Shown one piece after another: positions 31,648 to 38,836 of a DNA stretch of 64,000 nt. Within the stretch, counting starts at the first letter, position 1. Every line of letters starts with the position of its first letter. Source of the DNA: Methylophaga sp. 41_12_T18 (GTDB taxonomy: Bacteria; Pseudomonadota; Gammaproteobacteria; Nitrosococcales; Methylophagaceae); contig MAAI01000025.1 in assembly GCA_002163115.1 (NCBI GenBank), forward strand, positions 1 to 64,000, read 5' to 3'. The notes beneath the pieces were generated by a model. The model was not told the origin of the DNA, did not search any database, and was given only the letters and a program-made list of their open reading frames with translations. The position numbers and the translations under genes were made by a program.

Positions 31648-32631
31648 TTAAGCTTCTAACTCAGCAAGACGACTTGCAAGTAACTCTTCAAGAGTTTCTA
31701 ATGCTTTAGCAAATCCTTCAATACCTTCAGCAAGTTTTTCTGTAGCCATGCGATCTTCAGCATGCATTGCTTCGAACGTTGCTTTATCCATATTGATTTT
31801 TTCAATATCAGATGTTGCCGCGTTGTCAGCAGATAATTTACGAGGTAATTCACCTTCAGTAGATTGCAATTGATCTAACAATCCAGGTGAGATCGTTAAT
31901 AGGTCAACACCCGCTAACTCAGTGATTTCACCAAGGTTACGGAAGCTTGCGCCCATTACTTCAGTGTTATAACCAAACTTTTTGAAGTAATTATAGATTG
32001 CAGTTACAGATACAACACCTGGATCTTCAGCTGCTGGGTATGAATCTGTACCGGTGTCTTTTTTGTACCAATCAAGGATACGACCAACGAATGGTGAGAT
32101 CAATTGAATGCCATTTTCAGCACATGCAATCGCTTGGTGCAAACCAAATACCAATGTAAGGTTAGTATGGATACCTTCTTCTTCAAGAACTTTAGCAGCT
32201 TGGATACCTTCCCAAGTTGCAGCAATCTTGATTAAGATACGGTCACGTGAAACGCCAGCATCTTCGTACTGAGCAATTAAATCACGGCCTTTAGCAATGG
32301 TTGCATCTGTATCAAATGACAAACGAGCATCTACTTCTGTAGAAACACGTTGTGGCACGATAGCTAAGATTTTCAAACCAAAAGATACAGCTAAACGGTC
32401 AAATGCTAAAGTGATAACATCAGCAGCTGAAGCATCAGCGCCTACAGTTTCACGAGCGGCTTTTAATGTGTCATCAACAATATCTTGGTACTGGGGCATC
32501 TGTGCTGCAGCAGTAATAAGAGATGGGTTAGTTGTAGCATCACGAGGAGTAAACTTTTCGATTGCTTCGATATCACCTGTATCGGCAACAACAACTGTCA
32601 TTTCTTTCAGTTGGTCAAGTAAATTTGCCAT
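31648..32631 (-). CDS. tal: Transaldolase
   Basis: Transaldolase takes part in the rearrangement that regenerates ribulose 5-phosphate in the RuMP cycle. The 327-residue protein is of the TalB type. It has TTNPSLI near the start, the Schiff-base Lys in [23 protein letters not shown] and the [18 protein letters not shown] and [11 protein letters not shown] segments. It sits between the repeat protein and hps-hpi in the same direction. A hairpin without a T run (32727-32755) lies between it and the repeat gene. Confidence 0.96.
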   Translation of the reverse strand: MANLLDQLKEMTVVVADTGDIEAIEKFTPRDATTNPSLITAAAQMPQYQDIVDDTLKAARETVGADASAADVITLAFDRLAVSFGLKILAIVPQRVSTEVDARLSFDTDATIAKGRDLIAQYEDAGVSRDRILIKIAATWEGIQAAKVLEEEGIHTNLTLVFGLHQAIACAENGIQLISPFVGRILDWYKKDTGTDSYPAAEDPGVVSVTAIYNYFKKFGYNTEVMGASFRNLGEITELAGVDLLTISPGLLDQLQSTEGELPRKLSADNAATSDIEKINMDKATFEAMHAEDRMATEKLAEGIEGFAKALETLEELLASRLAELEA

Positions 32632-32726
32632 GTTAATGGGACCTTTAATTTAAAGTTAAAACTTTACAGCCTGCGACTTAAAGCTGACTGAATTCATAAT
32701 CTTAATGCCTTCTCGCTACATAATCC

Positions 32727-32755
32727 AGCGACTATAAAATACAGTTTATGTCGCT
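32727..32755 (-). other. Hairpin between the repeat-protein gene and tal
   Basis: AGCGAC pairs with GTCGCT, and the stem continues as ATAAA/TTTAT past a bulged base. There is no T run after it on the minus strand. It may be an inefficient terminator, an mRNA-stabilising stem or a leader structure of tal. No convincing separate promoter for tal was found in the 163-bp gap. Confidence 0.4.
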
Positions 32756-32794
32756 GCGATGTAGTATGAAGTGGCTATATTACAAGGATATTAA

Positions 32795-33181
32795 TTAACC
32801 TTGGTTGCGAATATATTGCTCTACGCCAGTAACGTTAGTTTGATTACGGATGTATTGTTCTACGCCAGTAACAGCAGTTGAACTGTTAGCTTGGTTGCGA
32901 ATATATTGCTCTACGCCAGTAACAGCTGTTGCATTATTAGCTTGGTTACGGATGTATTGCTCTACGCCAGTAATAGCTGTTGCAGTGTTAGCTTGGTTAC
33001 GGATGTATTGTTCTACGCCAGTAATAGCCGTTGCATTGTTAGCTTGGTTACGGATATAGCGTTCTACACCAGTTAAGCCATCATTGCTTTTTGCGTTAGC
33101 TGATGATGTGTTTGCTGGTTCTGATGAAAACAAACCTGTGAAAAAATCGCAAATAGAAGCTAATAAGCCTTTTTGTTTCAT
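32795..33181 (-). CDS. Small multivalent repeat protein (TGVEQYIRNQ repeats) in the RuMP cluster
   Basis: I do not recognise this 128-residue protein as a named family. Residues 1-20 form a hydrophobic, possibly amphipathic segment (GLLASICDFFTGLF), too short and polar for a clear signal peptide. Residues 21-35 are a Ser/Asn/Ala linker. From residue 36 there are six copies of TGVEQYIRNQ (the first TGVERYIRNQ), four in 17-residue units, then units of 13 and 12 ending at the C-terminus. Spacers are short and Ala/Asn/Thr-rich. AGGGG precedes the ATG, and the frame is intact across all repeats. It lies between hps and tal on the same strand. A scaffold or enzyme-clustering role is inference from the multivalent design and location. 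Confidence 0.85.
   Translation of the reverse strand: MKQKGLLASICDFFTGLFSSEPANTSSANAKSNDGLTGVERYIRNQANNATAITGVEQYIRNQANTATAITGVEQYIRNQANNATAVTGVEQYIRNQANSSTAVTGVEQYIRNQTNVTGVEQYIRNQG
32798..33076 (-). repeat. In-frame tandem repeat, mostly 51-bp units
   Basis: This DNA repeat encodes the six TGVEQYIRNQ copies of the protein above. Units are mostly 51 bp, with two shorter ones at the 3' end. The copies differ mainly at third codon positions and in the spacers, which suggests the peptide is under selection and the array is not newly amplified. Long open frames on the plus strand here are shadows of the repeat. Confidence 0.9.
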
Positions 33182-33501
33182 TAGAAATACCCCTGTTATA
33201 TTTTATACTCAATTGTGCTTAAGCATACATGCTTATGGAATGAGTAAATTACTATTTTAGGTTAACTGTGGCAAGTCAGAAGAGTTAAACAAAAAGCGAT
33301 TATTACTGCTTCTATGTTTTTGACCACATTTACACTATATGAACAGTCATTTGTATGGTCGTGCGACAACGACTGTCTGTTTTTTGCTAAATGATAATTT
33401 AGCGGAGATTCTAGTAAATATTTACATTCACTAGAAAGTAAAAAACGAGCAGTCAAATGACTACTCGTTTTTTTTGCTACTTAGAGTTAACTCTAATCAG
33501 C
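33182..33501. other. Intergenic region upstream of the repeat-protein gene
   Basis: The region of 320 bp contains the terminator of the first hps gene and the presumed promoter of the repeat gene. A TATAGT on the minus strand (33339-33334) matches the -10 of the hps promoters, but the -35 position reads CACGAC, so the promoter would be weak or activator-dependent. An octamer TCGTGCGA (plus, 33359-33366) resembles the TTGTGCGA next to both hps promoters. A 64-codon frame in it is unconvincing. Confidence 0.45.
33439..33479 (-). terminator. Terminator after the first hps gene
   Basis: AACGAG-AGT pairs with ACT-CTCGTT with one mismatch and a 6-base loop, and there is a T run on both sides. On the minus strand it ends the monocistronic hps transcript. 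Its stem shares AACGAGTAGTC with the terminator after hpi. Confidence 0.85.
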
Positions 33502-34143
33502 TTATGCTGCGTCAACTAAAGCACGTAACTCTTTAGCAGATTCTGCTGGAGAGTCTGCACCGTAGATAGCTGCACCAACTACAACGATAGTTGCGCCAGC
33601 TTGTACTGTTTTTTGGATAGTATCTTTGTTGATACCACCAGCTACAGAAATACGGCAGCCTAAGTTCAAGTCTGCAACTAAAGATAAGTCAGCAAAAGGT
33701 GTTTGACCTGCTGCTTGTGCGTCAAGACCAGTGTGAACACCGATGATTTGAGCGCCATTAGCAACTGCAGCAGAAGCAACAGCGGCTTTATCTTTAACAC
33801 TGATTAAGTCGATTTGAGCTTCAGAAGTGTTTGCATTAGCAGCTTTAATTACGCCGCCCATTGTAGCTTTATCTGAAAAACCAAGAACAGTACAGATATC
33901 AGCACCGGCTTCATAGAATGGAGTTGATTCATATTCGCCAGCATCCATTGTTTTTAAGTCAACAAGGAGTAATTTTTCTGGGAATTTTGCTTTTAATGCA
34001 GTAACTAGCTCAAGACCGTTGTACTTGATGCAAGGTGTGCCAATTTCCAAGATGTCAACGTATGGTGCTACTTGCTCTGCAAGTGCAATTGTTGCATCGA
34101 AATCTAGAGAATCTAGAGCCATTTGGATAAGTGCTTTTGCCAT
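33502..34143 (-). CDS. hps: 3-hexulose-6-phosphate synthase, first copy
   Basis: This 213-residue enzyme catalyses formaldehyde fixation onto ribulose 5-phosphate. All HPS segments are present: DILEIGTPCIKYNG, VDLKTMDAGEYES, GVHTGLDAQAAGQTP, SVAGGINKDTI. By eye roughly four in five residues match the second copy. AGGAG lies nine bases before the ATG. It is a single-gene unit with a strong sigma-70 promoter upstream and a terminator downstream, which suggests high expression. Confidence 0.97.
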   Translation of the reverse strand: MAKALIQMALDSLDFDATIALAEQVAPYVDILEIGTPCIKYNGLELVTALKAKFPEKLLLVDLKTMDAGEYESTPFYEAGADICTVLGFSDKATMGGVIKAANANTSEAQIDLISVKDKAAVASAAVANGAQIIGVHTGLDAQAAGQTPFADLSLVADLNLGCRISVAGGINKDTIQKTVQAGATIVVVGAAIYGADSPAESAKELRALVDAA

Positions 34144-34202
34144 GCTGACATGCTCCTAATATATTGATTTAAATTTGTAATTACGCTAAAAATACGCCGG
34201 AA

Positions 34203-34247
34203 GACTATAAGTCAAATTGACTCATAATGTCAATTTTCTTTATAGTC
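34203..34247. promoter_or_regulatory. Palindromic divergent promoter/operator between hps and the HAD-dhaK unit
   Basis: The 45-bp element has the form GACTATAA-N3-AAATTGAC-N7-GTCAATTT-N3-TTATAGTC, with all 16 pairs of the two arm sets matching around position 34225. Read on the minus strand it gives TTGACA (34233-34228), 18 bp, TATAGT (34209-34204), driving hps. Read on the plus strand it gives TTGACT (34217-34222), 18 bp, TATAGT (34241-34246), driving the HAD-dhaK genes. The two promoters interleave, so polymerase could occupy only one at a time. The palindrome may also be a dimeric repressor site. Confidence 0.75.
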
Positions 34248-34344
34248 TCTTTATTCTTAATCACTGATGTACAGTAATGCAGTGAGGGTTGTGCGAGAGA
34301 CAGTTCTGGTCATAATTACATTATGAGCGCAGCTTTTTACCAAT

Positions 34345-35208
34345 ATGACACTACAAAATATGCAGGTTGAAATGGAAAAAATTAATAATATTAGCGGCTT
34401 AATTATTGATATGGATGGTGTGCTTTGGCATGGCAATCAAGCTGTCGATGGTTTGGTTGAATTTTTTACTACATTGAGAGAGTTATCACTGCCCTTTGTG
34501 CTCGCAACTAATAATGCCAGTCTGACCCAACAACAATATATAGATAAATTGGGGGAGATGGGAGTTGATATAACTGCCAGTGAAATTCTTACTTCGAGTA
34601 TGGCGACAGCAGCTTATTTAGCTGAACATATACCGAAAGAAAAGCAGCGAGTATTCGTGATCGGCGAGCAGGGTTTGCGTCAACCATTGCTAGAGCAAGG
34701 TTTTGTTTTAACGGACCTATATCAAGTAAATCAGCCAGATAAACATATCGTTGACCAAGGTGCGGACATTGTTGTTTCTGGCTTAGATCGACAATTAAGC
34801 TGGGATAAGTTAGCGACAGCAACGTTAAATATAAAAGCGGGCGCAGAGTTTTATGCAACTAATTCCGATACAACCTTACCTACAGAGTTAGGTGAAGTCA
34901 TGGGCAATGGTGGAACAATTGCTGCCTTAGAAGCTGCAACGGGCATCAAAGCCATATCGATTGGCAAGCCTGAGCCTATTTTATATCAACAAGCCTTGGC
35001 AATATTAGGTAGCCAAGCTGACAATACACTCGCCATTGGTGACCGTTTAGATACTGATATTTTAGGGGCGGTCAATGCGGGCATGCGAAGCATTATGGTA
35101 TTAACAGGAATTTCATCGGAAGATGATATTGAACTAGTTGACTACAAGCCTGATTGGCTCATGGCGGATATTACTGAAGTAGCTGCAGTTTTACGGCATT
35201 CGGTTTAA
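34345..35208 (+). CDS. HAD-superfamily phosphatase (NagD/4-nitrophenylphosphatase type)
   Basis: The 287-residue protein is a subclass IIA HAD hydrolase. Motif I is IIDMDGVLWHG, motif II follows in LPFVLATNNAS, and the last motif is LAIGDRLDTDILGA. Members dephosphorylate small sugar phosphates, phosphoglycolate or nucleotides, and the substrate is not readable here. It lies 21 bp upstream of dhaK and divergent from hps, sharing the palindromic promoter, so a role in C1-derived sugar phosphate housekeeping is a reasonable guess. The first ATG has no good ribosome site; ATGs at 34360 and 34372 are alternatives. Confidence 0.87.
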   Translation: MTLQNMQVEMEKINNISGLIIDMDGVLWHGNQAVDGLVEFFTTLRELSLPFVLATNNASLTQQQYIDKLGEMGVDITASEILTSSMATAAYLAEHIPKEKQRVFVIGEQGLRQPLLEQGFVLTDLYQVNQPDKHIVDQGADIVVSGLDRQLSWDKLATATLNIKAGAEFYATNSDTTLPTELGEVMGNGGTIAALEAATGIKAISIGKPEPILYQQALAILGSQADNTLAIGDRLDTDILGAVNAGMRSIMVLTGISSEDDIELVDYKPDWLMADITEVAAVLRHSV

Positions 35209-35229
35209 TAAAATGTTGGAGAAAAGTTA

Positions 35230-36213
35230 ATGAAGAAAATTATCAATGGCGTAGAAAGTCTATTAGAAGAAAGCCTTAATGGTTTTGCAAAAGCACATAG
35301 CGATATTATTCAGCTTAACCGACAACCTCATTTTGTTACTCGTAAACAGCAAACGAAAGCAGGTAAAGTGGCACTGATTTCAGGTGGCGGCTCAGGTCAT
35401 GAACCATTACATACCGGCTTAGTTGGAAGTGGCATGTTGGATGCCGCTTGTCCGGGACAAATATTTACCTCACCGACACCAGATCAAATGATGGCGGCTG
35501 CTGAAGCCGTTGAAAATGAAGCTGGGGTGTTATTTATAGTTAAAAACTATGCTGGCGATGTGATGAACTTCGAAATTGCCGCTGAAATGCTGGACTGTCA
35601 GCATCAGACAGTATTAGTGACTGATGATGTTTCGTTGCCTAAAGACCACAGTACTGGTCGACGTGGTGTGGCGGGTACTTTGATTGTTGAGAAAATAGTA
35701 GGGGCAGCAGCTGAAGCTGGAGCAACATTGCTAGAGTGCAAAGCCTTAGGTGAGCGAGTTAATGACAATACCGCATCGATGGGCGTCGCTTTAACCAGTT
35801 GTACCGTGCCTGCCTTAGGCCAACCGACCTTTGAAATTGGTGACAATGAAATCGAAATGGGGGTTGGCATTCATGGTGAGCGAGGCCGTGAGCCGATGGA
35901 CTTAACGAGTGCTAGCGATATTGTCGAGCATTTAGTTACAGCGATTGATGCCGATCTCAAACCGCAAGCGGGACAAAAAATACTACTGCATGTTAATGGT
36001 TTCGGCGCGACACCAGCAATGGAGCTATATCTTGTTTATGAATTAGCAGCCGAATTGTGGCAACAACGCGGTGTAGAGGTTGAACGTTCATTAGTGGGTA
36101 ATTACACCACATCATTAGATATGGCTGGTTGTTCAATCACCGTTACCTTATTAGATGATGAATTGACTCAACTTTGGGATGCTCCGGTTCATACCGCTAA
36201 TTTACGCTGGTAA
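35230..36213 (+). CDS. dhaK: Dihydroxyacetone kinase subunit DhaK
   Basis: DhaK binds dihydroxyacetone covalently and receives phosphate from the DhaL subunit. The 327-residue protein is full length by its ends (MKKIINGVESLLEE to LWDAPVHTANLRW). It has GGGSGHEPLH for substrate binding and GVGIHGERGREP, whose His forms the bond to dihydroxyacetone. GGAG precedes the ATG. DhaL is encoded convergently 45 bp away rather than in the same operon. No DhaM is present, so the phosphate source is open. Confidence 0.93.
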   Translation: MKKIINGVESLLEESLNGFAKAHSDIIQLNRQPHFVTRKQQTKAGKVALISGGGSGHEPLHTGLVGSGMLDAACPGQIFTSPTPDQMMAAAEAVENEAGVLFIVKNYAGDVMNFEIAAEMLDCQHQTVLVTDDVSLPKDHSTGRRGVAGTLIVEKIVGAAAEAGATLLECKALGERVNDNTASMGVALTSCTVPALGQPTFEIGDNEIEMGVGIHGERGREPMDLTSASDIVEHLVTAIDADLKPQAGQKILLHVNGFGATPAMELYLVYELAAELWQQRGVEVERSLVGNYTTSLDMAGCSITVTLLDDELTQLWDAPVHTANLRW

Positions 36214-36239
36214 TGGATTACTTTCAGTAGTTGTTACTG

Positions 36240-36263
36240 AGTAAGCTGCGAGAAAAGCTTACT
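36240..36263. terminator. Hairpin between convergent dhaK and dhaL
   Basis: AGTAAGCT and AGCTTACT form a perfect 8-bp stem with an 8-base loop, overlapping the last codons of dhaL. No long T run is present on either strand. It may slow transcription between the two convergent genes. Confidence 0.35.
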
Positions 36264-36879
36264 GTTTCGTTAATAACAGGTCAGCAATAGCACAAATCAT
36301 TAATTGACTGGTCCGTGCGCCAGGATCAATATGGCCAATTGCTCGTTCACCAAGAAAAGAAGCACGGCCTTTAGTTGCTTGCAATTCTTTGGTGGACTCC
36401 ATGCCTGCAATTGCAACTTGCTTTACGGCTTGAAGCGCTTCCGTCATCGACAGCTTGCTGTTGGCACTTAGTTGTAGGCTATTGGCAACAGGAATCAAGG
36501 TATCGAGCATCGTTTTCTCACCCAGTTCAGCTTTACCACGTTGCTGGACGGATTCAACACCTGCAGAAAAAGCGTCACTAAATGTGGCAAGGTTCATCTC
36601 GGCCGAAGAAGCTTTGGCCATTTTGACAAATAAAGTGCCAAATAATGAGCCTGAAGCGCCGCCCATAGTAGACATCAACGTCATTCCTACTTTCTGTAAT
36701 GCCATAGGCCAGCTTAACTTTGATAACTCTTCGTTGATAGCTGCTAATGCTGCTAAGCCACGTTGTAAGTTAATTACATGATCACCATCACCAATAGCTT
36801 TATCCAGCTCGGTTATTTCAGCCTCATGATTTTTTATCGTTTGCTGGATAGCGGTAATGGCATTAGGTAATAAAGACAT
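36259..36879 (-). CDS. dhaL: Dihydroxyacetone kinase subunit DhaL
   Basis: DhaL binds ADP/ATP and transfers phosphate to dihydroxyacetone held by DhaK. The 206-residue protein has the nucleotide- and Mg-binding ELDKAIGDGDHVINLQRG, the STMGGASGSLFGTLF loop, and ends GHIDPGARTSQLMICAIADLL. It has no fused DhaK or DhaM domain. It is encoded opposite dhaK, an unusual arrangement because the subunits normally share an operon. Confidence 0.93.
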   Translation of the reverse strand: MSLLPNAITAIQQTIKNHEAEITELDKAIGDGDHVINLQRGLAALAAINEELSKLSWPMALQKVGMTLMSTMGGASGSLFGTLFVKMAKASSAEMNLATFSDAFSAGVESVQQRGKAELGEKTMLDTLIPVANSLQLSANSKLSMTEALQAVKQVAIAGMESTKELQATKGRASFLGERAIGHIDPGARTSQLMICAIADLLLTKQ

Positions 36880-36976
36880 ATAAAAATTCTCAAGCTCTAA
36901 GTGGAAAGGTAAGTTAATCAGCAGCTAATTTTAAATCAATGTGTTCGAGAAAAAATAGGTGTTTAGTTTTTTTTGG

Positions 36977-37011
36977 TAAAAAAAAGCCCCAACCGAAGTT
37001 GAGGCTTTTTA
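36977..37011 (-). terminator. Terminator after the porin gene
   Basis: On the minus strand GCCTCAAC pairs with GTTGGGGC (one G-U) around a TTCG tetraloop, with AAAA before and eight T after. It lies about 60 bp past the porin stop. Confidence 0.9.
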
Positions 37012-37069
37012 AATCTTACTTCAAGAATCAAATCATAAGACTTGAGACTTTTAAGCTGTTAAGTAGTCT

Positions 37070-38245
37070 TTAGAAGAATACGAAACCACCTAAAGAGAAG
37101 ATATCTGTATCGATGTTTAAATCATCGTTTTCTACGTTTGTGTACTCAGCAACCAATTTAAGGTTAGAGTTTACATCGTGGTATACACCAACAGTCCATT
37201 TTTCAGATTGATCAATGTTAACACCAGATGTTTTATTATCAAGTTCTGCATATTGAGCAGAAACTAATGTTGTACCATTGAAACGGTAACCACCTTGAAC
37301 TAGGAATTGATCCCATTCAGTAGTAATTGATGGTGAAGCTGCTACAGCAGCTGTTCCTGCGTTACCAGGTACTGCTGCTACTGCTGCTGCTGCTGCAACT
37401 GCACCAGTTTTGTTTTCTGCATCAGAGTATTGAGCCATTAACTCAAAACCACCAATAACTGCAGTACCACCAACAGTCCATGCATGTGTATCATTGTTAC
37501 CAGCATTATCTTCGTCTTGAGTCATAGCACTTAACCATGCAGAGTATGAACCGTTGTCCATAGTACCAGCATAAGATAAGTTAGCTTCGTAACGGAATGC
37601 ATCAGAATCTGCACCACCAGAAGTTAAAGAACCAGTAGGACCGCCAGATAAAGCCGTTAGAGCACCTGTAGCTTCAGCTGTAGGATCCATAATAGCAATA
37701 GCTAGTTTGAAACCGTTCATGTCAGGTGATGTCCACTTAACTTGTGAGCGCCATGACGCGTAGTCATAACCAAGACCGATACCACCTAATGTAGTTACAT
37801 TTTCAGCTGCAGATCTACCTGCACCGTAACCCACACCATATAGAGTTTGGTCAGTTAGGATGTTTTGTGAAGCATAAAGACCTAATGCTTTACCCGCTAA
37901 AACTTGACCGAATGAACCGTCAACTGTGAAGTAAACTTCACGTTGTTCAAATGACTCATAGCTATTTCTGCTTGTAGAAGGGCTGAAAGAAATGTGAGCT
38001 GCTACATCAAGACCATTCATTGTTGGTGCTTTGAAATCAAAGTTCAAGAATGCTGGTAAAAGACCGTCTTCAAGATTTGCAACATCATCAACGCCTTTAG
38101 CATCTGTAAATGTTGCGAATTGGTTGATTAAACCACCAACTTTAACTTCCCAACCATCTTCAGCAACTAATGTTACTGCTTGAGCAGATGTGCTAGCAGC
38201 AGCTAGTACAACTAGGCCTGCTAATAATTTTTTGTTAAATGTCAT
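37070..38245 (-). CDS. Gram-negative porin
   Basis: The 391-residue protein has a signal peptide (MTFNKKLLAGLVVLAAASTSAQA) and the alternating beta-strand pattern of a trimeric outer-membrane porin. It ends in Phe (GGFVFF), as needed for barrel assembly. VGGLINQFATFTDAKG and VLAGKALGLYASQNILTD resemble the porin_4 group. An Ala/Gly-rich segment near residues 280-310 (encoded at about 37340-37400) is probably an external loop; its DNA is a run of GCT/GCA codons. Solute specificity is unknown. The gene stands alone with its own terminator and is probably abundantly expressed. Confidence 0.9.
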   Translation of the reverse strand: MTFNKKLLAGLVVLAAASTSAQAVTLVAEDGWEVKVGGLINQFATFTDAKGVDDVANLEDGLLPAFLNFDFKAPTMNGLDVAAHISFSPSTSRNSYESFEQREVYFTVDGSFGQVLAGKALGLYASQNILTDQTLYGVGYGAGRSAAENVTTLGGIGLGYDYASWRSQVKWTSPDMNGFKLAIAIMDPTAEATGALTALSGGPTGSLTSGGADSDAFRYEANLSYAGTMDNGSYSAWLSAMTQDEDNAGNNDTHAWTVGGTAVIGGFELMAQYSDAENKTGAVAAAAAVAAVPGNAGTAAVAASPSITTEWDQFLVQGGYRFNGTTLVSAQYAELDNKTSGVNIDQSEKWTVGVYHDVNSNLKLVAEYTNVENDDLNIDTDIFSLGGFVFF

Positions 38246-38576
38246 TTTCTGTATACCTTATATTTGTTAACAGATTACTTTAAATTTCTCTCGTAACCGG
38301 ATTAATCGCGGTTAAGACTGTATTCTCCATATCTAAACGGACATTGCAACACTTTTACAACAAATAGGTGACATATTTGCTGGTTAAATGAAGATTGTGT
38401 TTTTTTTACCACAACATTCAAGGTGAAATCGTTTGTTTTTTGATCTAAAGCTATACGATAGTCGAGTACGGACTTGGGCTTGGAGAGGTATTAACAGTTA
38501 GGTATATATAATAGGTAGAGGATGATAGCTTGAAGTTGTATAGCTAAGCTATTACAAATCTATTTTACTACGGAAA

Positions 38577-38612
38577 CAAAAAAGCCCCTGAAGGATAAAC
38601 TTCAGGGGCTTT
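38577..38612 (-). terminator. Terminator after tRNA-Phe
   Basis: AAAGCCCCTGAA and TTCAGGGGCTTT form a perfect 12-bp stem with an 8-base loop. The A-rich side at 38571-38583 gives a T run on the minus strand. It lies 10 bp past the tRNA. Confidence 0.9.
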
Positions 38613-38621
38613 CTGTATTCT

Positions 38622-38697
38622 TGGTGGCTCGACCTGGAATCGAACCAGGGACACAGGGATTTTCAATCCCTTGCTCTACCGACTGAGCTATCGAGCC
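38622..38697 (-). tRNA. tRNA-Phe (GAA)
   Basis: The 76-base minus-strand gene begins GGCTCGATAGCTCAGTCGG. The anticodon loop TTGAAAA is enclosed by GGGA/TCCC, so the anticodon is GAA. The T-arm reads CCTGGTTCGATTCCAGG, and the acceptor stem GGCTCGA/TCGAGCC is followed by an encoded ACCA end. All four arms pair and it resembles enterobacterial tRNA-Phe closely. Confidence 0.98.
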
Positions 38698-38836
38698 GTT
38701 AAGGACGCGTATTAAACCGTGTGGCGGCTTTCATGTCAAGTAAAAGCTGATTAATTTATTCAAGTCTCTTGTGGCCGTGTTTGGGGCATGTTGTAATGAC
38801 CGGCTTGTTTTAGCCATTTATTGATTGGACTCGGTA

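Larger units (their letters stand above)
38246..38824. other. Region with porin promoter, tRNA-Phe and no protein gene
   Basis: From left to right this region holds the porin leader of about 100-150 bp, about 200 bp in which I see no gene, the terminator and gene of tRNA-Phe, and about 125 bp before the adaptor gene. A possible porin promoter is TTGTAA with TAGATA downstream on the minus strand around 38325-38360. It is imperfect and I give it little weight. Confidence 0.5.

Noticed and set aside
32798-33076. Tandem 51-bp DNA repeat that could be taken for a CRISPR or satellite array
   Set aside because: The units are contiguous, in frame and fully explained by the repeated peptide; there are no unique spacers of constant length.
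32850-33076. Open frames on the plus strand over the repeat region
   Set aside because: They are reverse-strand shadows of the repeat; their own periodic peptides follow from the DNA repeat and there is no ribosome site.
33262-33456. A 64-codon frame upstream of the repeat-protein gene
   Set aside because: It runs through the hps terminator and the presumed promoter region, has no ribosome site and no family features.
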